A stretch of 64,000 bases of DNA, from positions 24,891,213 to 24,955,212 of the forward strand of contig NC_090943.1 in the NCBI RefSeq assembly GCF_040807025.1. The letters run 5' to 3'. Positions 60,601 through 64,000 of this stretch are shown in pieces; the stretch's first letter is position 1; every line of letters starts with the position of its first letter. Source of the stretch: Struthio camelus. Lineage: Eukaryota; Chordata; Aves; Struthioniformes; Struthionidae. Position numbers and translations under genes: made by a program. Under the pieces are notes generated by a model. It was given only the letters and a program-made list of their open reading frames with translations. It searched no databases and was not told where the DNA came from.

Positions 60601-62233
60601 CATTTGTGTTTGTTTAAAAATGTGTGTCCCTATTAGAGCATGCTGTGATTTATTTACAGCTTTTAAAGAGGTGCTTTCATCCCCTCCTCTATCTGTGAAT
60701 ATCTGAATCTTAGGATAAATCTCAGTATGCAGTTGTCTTTAAAAACATTTCCTTTTTACAGTGAAGCCATTTCTAAATCAAGAAGAATATCAAAGAACTG
60801 AGGATATAGTTAAAAAATTTGAAAATGGGATTGGAAAAGAGTTGCATCAGAAATTACTGGAAAGAGCTAAAACAAGAAGGAATTGGGTATGTATTTACAA
60901 ACTTAAGAAATCATAATTTAACTTATTTATCAGTTGGATATATATGTTGCTGCATCTGCTTCACTAGGATAGAAGATATTAGCATCTGTTTGGAGAAAAA
61001 GTGGAAAGTTGGTTTTTCAGGATCGAATTCTGTGAGGCGTTTAGATATAATCCTCAGTCTTAGAATCTTCATTATATCTGCCACTCGGCCTGCAAACATG
61101 AACATTCTTCTCATAAAAGTGATTCTCAAATGTGAGTGACTAACTGGGTGGCTGTTGAAATGCTTTCTCTTGTCTCCTCTATCACCTCCTCCCCTGCAAA
61201 AAAAAAAAAAAAGCAATTTTGAGTTCTTTTTTTTTCCTTTCCTGATGAATCTACGTATTAGCATTGTAAAACTGTCTCTCAGAAGAGAAAGGCATACAAG
61301 GGGGACTGTTATCAAATGGAATTTATGAGAGCTCTGTAAATCTTAACATGGCACACAGCAGGGATTTTCAAATCATGATAGAAAAAAACAAATTATGAAC
61401 TCCTTGTCCCAGATTCTCACTCACACAGATCTGCTCTCCTTCCATTTTTTATGAAATGGTCCCTCTGGTATTCACAGCAGCCACAACTGACATCTATAGG
61501 TGGTTAAGCAGATGGTGAGTATCAGGGAAGAACGCTTTGTAGAAATTTACACTTTAATAGCCTTAAACAGTATTGAGTTTTGTTTTGGCGACTTGAAAAG
61601 AGAAGGGCTAGATGCGCCATTGCCCTCAGCAACTAGCTTTTGAACCGCTGTCCTGCCTTCTGTTATATAGGAGCTACTATTCGAAATATTAGTTATGCCT
61701 AAAACATACTCTGATGGTAAACCTTTTTCATTTTCAGCTGGAGGACTGGTGGCTGAATGTGGCTTATCTTGATCTTCGCATATCAACGCAAATATACTGT
61801 AACATTGGAGGCCCTGGCCCCTTTATTGAAAACTACTGGCCAGCCAAAGAAGGCACTCAGATAGAGAGAGCATGTGTTTATATATGGCACACCCTGAAAT
61901 ACTGGAATCTATTAAGAGCGTAAGACTTCAGTGTTTAGAATCAATTATTTCTTCTTAATGGTCTGCGTGTACTTGAGTCATGAAAATATGTTTGTGTTCG
62001 TTGGCATAAATTCTTTGCAATAGAGGATGGGCTTGTCTTACCTTGATTGACTTGCATAGCTATTGCGTGTTGTACTTAGTTAATTTTTTTGTATTTTGTT
62101 TACTATAGAGAGAAGGTGGCAACAGAGAGATCTGGGAATGCTATTTTGGACATGAACCAATTCCGAATGCTCTTTTGCACTTGCAAGATTCCTGGAGTTA
62201 CCAGAGACTCAATCTGCAATTATTTTAAAACTG
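54657..62233 (+). CDS. CROT: CROT-family peroxisomal carnitine O-octanoyltransferase (or CROT-like paralog), first four coding exons; gene continues past the right edge
   Basis: The family moves medium-chain acyl groups between CoA and carnitine in peroxisomes so that shortened acyl chains can be exported. Coding exons are 54657-54771 ([20 protein letters not shown] to KKYLEA), 60762-60886 ([19 protein letters not shown] to KTRRNW), 61738-61919 ([28 protein letters not shown] to YWNLLR) and 62109-62233 ([35 protein letters not shown]). Splice sites are canonical with phases 1, 0, 2 and 1; an acceptor (GTGCTGCAG) ends at 54647, nine bases before the ATG. This covers about 182 of about 612 residues; the catalytic His and the C-terminal peroxisomal signal lie outside the window. 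Exon order and the ERTFQYQ and LPSLPVP motifs are those of CROT rather than CRAT or CPT. Against human CROT from memory, the 61-residue third exon is only about 59% identical, so a paralog is possible. Confidence 0.9.
56939..57370 (-). mobile_element. CR1 LINE, 5'-truncated 3' fragment (older copy)
   Basis: The plus strand begins TCATAGAATTGCATAGGTCG and AAAGGGACCTCCAGAGGTC, the reversed CR1 3' end. It continues with the reversed C-terminal coding region (GGGCAACCTCTTCAGGTG, then CTCAGCCTCTTCTCACCATC). Diverged, with an A/T-rich insertion at about 57123-57153. Confidence 0.9.
58089..59692 (+). mobile_element. CR1 LINE, 5'-truncated copy, degraded
   Basis: About 1.6 kb of CR1 ORF2 and 3' end in the same orientation as the host gene. 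Recognisable parts, in several frames, are [20 protein letters not shown] and [16 protein letters not shown] (58326-58520), [20 protein letters not shown] and [19 protein letters not shown] (58637-59038), and [20 protein letters not shown] and [17 protein letters not shown] (59143-59481). The FADD box reads FAVD. Several frameshifts and stops separate the parts, so it is non-functional and older than the copy at 49.85 kb. The 3' end is CTCAACCATTCTGCAATTCT. Confidence 0.95.
60887..61737 (+). other. CROT-like intron
   Basis: Donor GTATGT, acceptor TTTTCAG. Contains an A run at about 61199-61214; nothing else is recognised. Confidence 0.75.
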
Positions 62234-64000
62234 GTAAACAAATGCAAATTGTGGGTTAATACAAGCAAATGATTTTCCATTAGGGGGCTAACGGAACGGT
62301 CATTACAATCATAAAATATTTGCTTTCTGAAGCATTGGGTCGGATACTGGTTTTTGAATGCTTATGTAGGGAATCAAATAATAAATCTAACCTACTAATG
62401 CCCTTCTTGGTGTAATGTTTAGTATTTAGTTAATGTTAAAAGAAGACTTTACTTCAAATAGTATGTTACCAGCCTGATGCCCGTAGCAAGTGCGCTAGCA
62501 TTAAGAATTGGAAAAAGACAAATGCGGTGTGTTACAGATGTGGGTGAATTCCACGTATAAAATGGACAGAATTTCAGCCTCATTTGTAGTTGCATCTTTC
62601 TTCTCACAGTGATTTTTGTGGAATATGCTCCCATATAGTTTGATGGGATGCTTCCTACTTATTTTCTGTCGTCGTGCCATTTCATGGCTTGGTCACGTAC
62701 TTCCCTTTTCGGTTTTGAAAGTATTCCACAGTGATTCTCTTTCTCTCCCAGAACAGTTCTCTGGGCTACAGGGTCAAGAACTAGAGAAAAGGTGTAATGA
62801 TCTTATTCATCCTCCACTAACAAATCTTGTAATATTAGTAATCAGCTGACTAAAATCATACGCATAGTCTGATTCATCCAGAGGTCTTCAGGAGCATTCC
62901 TCTAGTGAATCAGGGGAGATGTGAATTCCTGCAAAACTCTGGACTTCTAGCAGAAAGAGGGATTGCTTTGGTCGATATAAGTTATTTAAAGAAACTTCTA
63001 TACAACAGAGCATGATGAGAAGATAGAGGGTTGCAGGCAAGTTTCAGTTTTTTTTAACTTAAGGTTACAATGGAGTCAGTTTAAATACCAGAGTATAGAA
63101 TAAACATCCAGATGGTCAAAACTCCAAACATCCTGTTATGATTACACTTATCAAGCAAAGCATTAAGCAGCTGTGATCCTATGGAGATACAAGTCATTCA
63201 TATCCCTTTTCTGCTTTAAAATATTCTAAGATGTTTGTTAAAGGATCTTACTTCATCGCTTTTCACATGTCATATGCAGCAGGTGAAATTTATTTCCATG
63301 TAGATTGTCTGCCTCCAGATTAAATATTTAGTTCAATTAGTTGTCTTGGTTCTCTCTGTGATTGGTGGAGAGATATGAATACCTCCAGAGAATGATTCAG
63401 GTCATCCAGATATGCAGGTATCTAAAATAGGCAGAAGGAATTGCCTGCTGGAGAGGGATCTCTTTCTATTCTTTGGCTATAGAGAGGGTTAGCATAGTCT
63501 GAACACATAAAGTAGGATTCGAACTGTGGAGCGAGACAGCTAAAAGTTGACAGCTAATGTTGGCTTGATGTCGAATATCCCACTAAAATGAAAGCAATAG
63601 AGCCTGATCAGTGCCTCAGAGAACTGTTAGTTCATCCTGCAGCACACGCTTTAATGGAAACAGATGAAGAGCTTCCTAGATTTCATTAAGTGTTTTGAGT
63701 GGGTCAGACACTTAATTCTAGGTATCATAATTTCCATGCTTAATTCTGCTCCTTGCTTTAGACAGATAAAGTTAGGAAGATGCTGCCTAACGTATGCTAA
63801 TTCATCATCATCCTTTATGGTTTTTTTTATGTTAGAATATAACTTCTTGATCTGTGAAAATGAAGCTCACATGAAATAATAGATTTCCCCCTGTCCTTAA
63901 ATCAGACATGTCTAGATTTGTATTGTCTGATTTGGAAAGTAGGTACCTTATGTCTAAGATTAAAGTTTTTGTGGAGATACATTCAATGGAATGCTTGTGA
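62234..64000 (+). other. CROT-like intron (incomplete at the window edge)
   Basis: Follows the donor GTAAAC after the fourth coding exon. I find no sequence resembling the next CROT exon (human residues after NYFRTE), so it should lie beyond the window. Confidence 0.65.

Larger units (their letters stand above)
54772..60761 (+). other. CROT-like intron 1 of the coding region (about 6.0 kb)
   Basis: Bounded by GTAATG and a TTTTTACAG acceptor. It contains one minus-strand and one plus-strand CR1 copy; the rest is unrecognised. Confidence 0.8.

Noticed and set aside
1-64000. CRISPR arrays, operons, complete virus-like elements or paired long terminal repeats
   Set aside because: None seen. The genes are spliced vertebrate genes, and the only clearly identified mobile elements are CR1 LINEs.

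Overview
This window reads as vertebrate nuclear DNA, most likely from a bird. Three things point there: compact genes with spliced exons, CpG-island promoters, and CR1 LINEs as the only clearly recognisable interspersed repeats (six copies or fragments). A turtle or crocodilian is not excluded, and I cannot name the species.

Five host genes are supported by exon-level homology. From left to right they are the 3' half of NMT2 (+, last four coding exons, 626-7602), RPP38 (-, single coding exon, 12993-13835), ACBD7 (+, four exons, 18014-28428), OLAH (-, six coding exons, 29036-34340) and the 5' end of a CROT-family carnitine acyltransferase (+, first four coding exons, 54657-62233, running off the right edge). 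NMT2-RPP38-ACBD7-OLAH is the mirror image of the human 10p13 order. In mammals MEIG1 and DCLRE1C would follow OLAH. Here there is about 20 kb in which I find no host gene, and then a CROT-type gene, whose human relative lies on chromosome 7q21.

Layout: 1-8.2 kb, NMT2 introns, exons and 3'UTR. 8.2-12.8 kb, intergenic, with a young CR1 fragment on the minus strand. 12.8-18.0 kb, RPP38 and ACBD7 head to head, with a large CpG island at about 15.0-16.4 kb and a smaller GC-rich promoter at about 17.7-18.0 kb. 18.0-28.4 kb, a roughly 10-kb ACBD7 first intron followed by its other exons. 28.6-34.3 kb, OLAH, tail to tail with ACBD7. 34.3-53.5 kb, no recognised host gene: two degraded minus-strand CR1 fragments, a long 5'-truncated CR1 with a 590-codon open frame (about 49.85-51.88 kb), an 82-bp inverted repeat pair, and otherwise unassigned AT-rich sequence. 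53.5-64.0 kb, a CpG island and the CROT-like gene, whose first coding intron holds two more CR1 copies.

Four of the five genes act on fatty-acyl thioesters: myristoyl-CoA (NMT2), acyl-CoA binding (ACBD7), release of medium-chain acyl groups from fatty acid synthase (OLAH) and medium-chain acyl transfer to carnitine (CROT family). Whether this is a meaningful cluster or chance is open. I see no prokaryotic feature, CRISPR array, complete virus-like element or evidently new molecular system; the most interesting points are the CROT-like gene's position and divergence and the inverted repeat pair.
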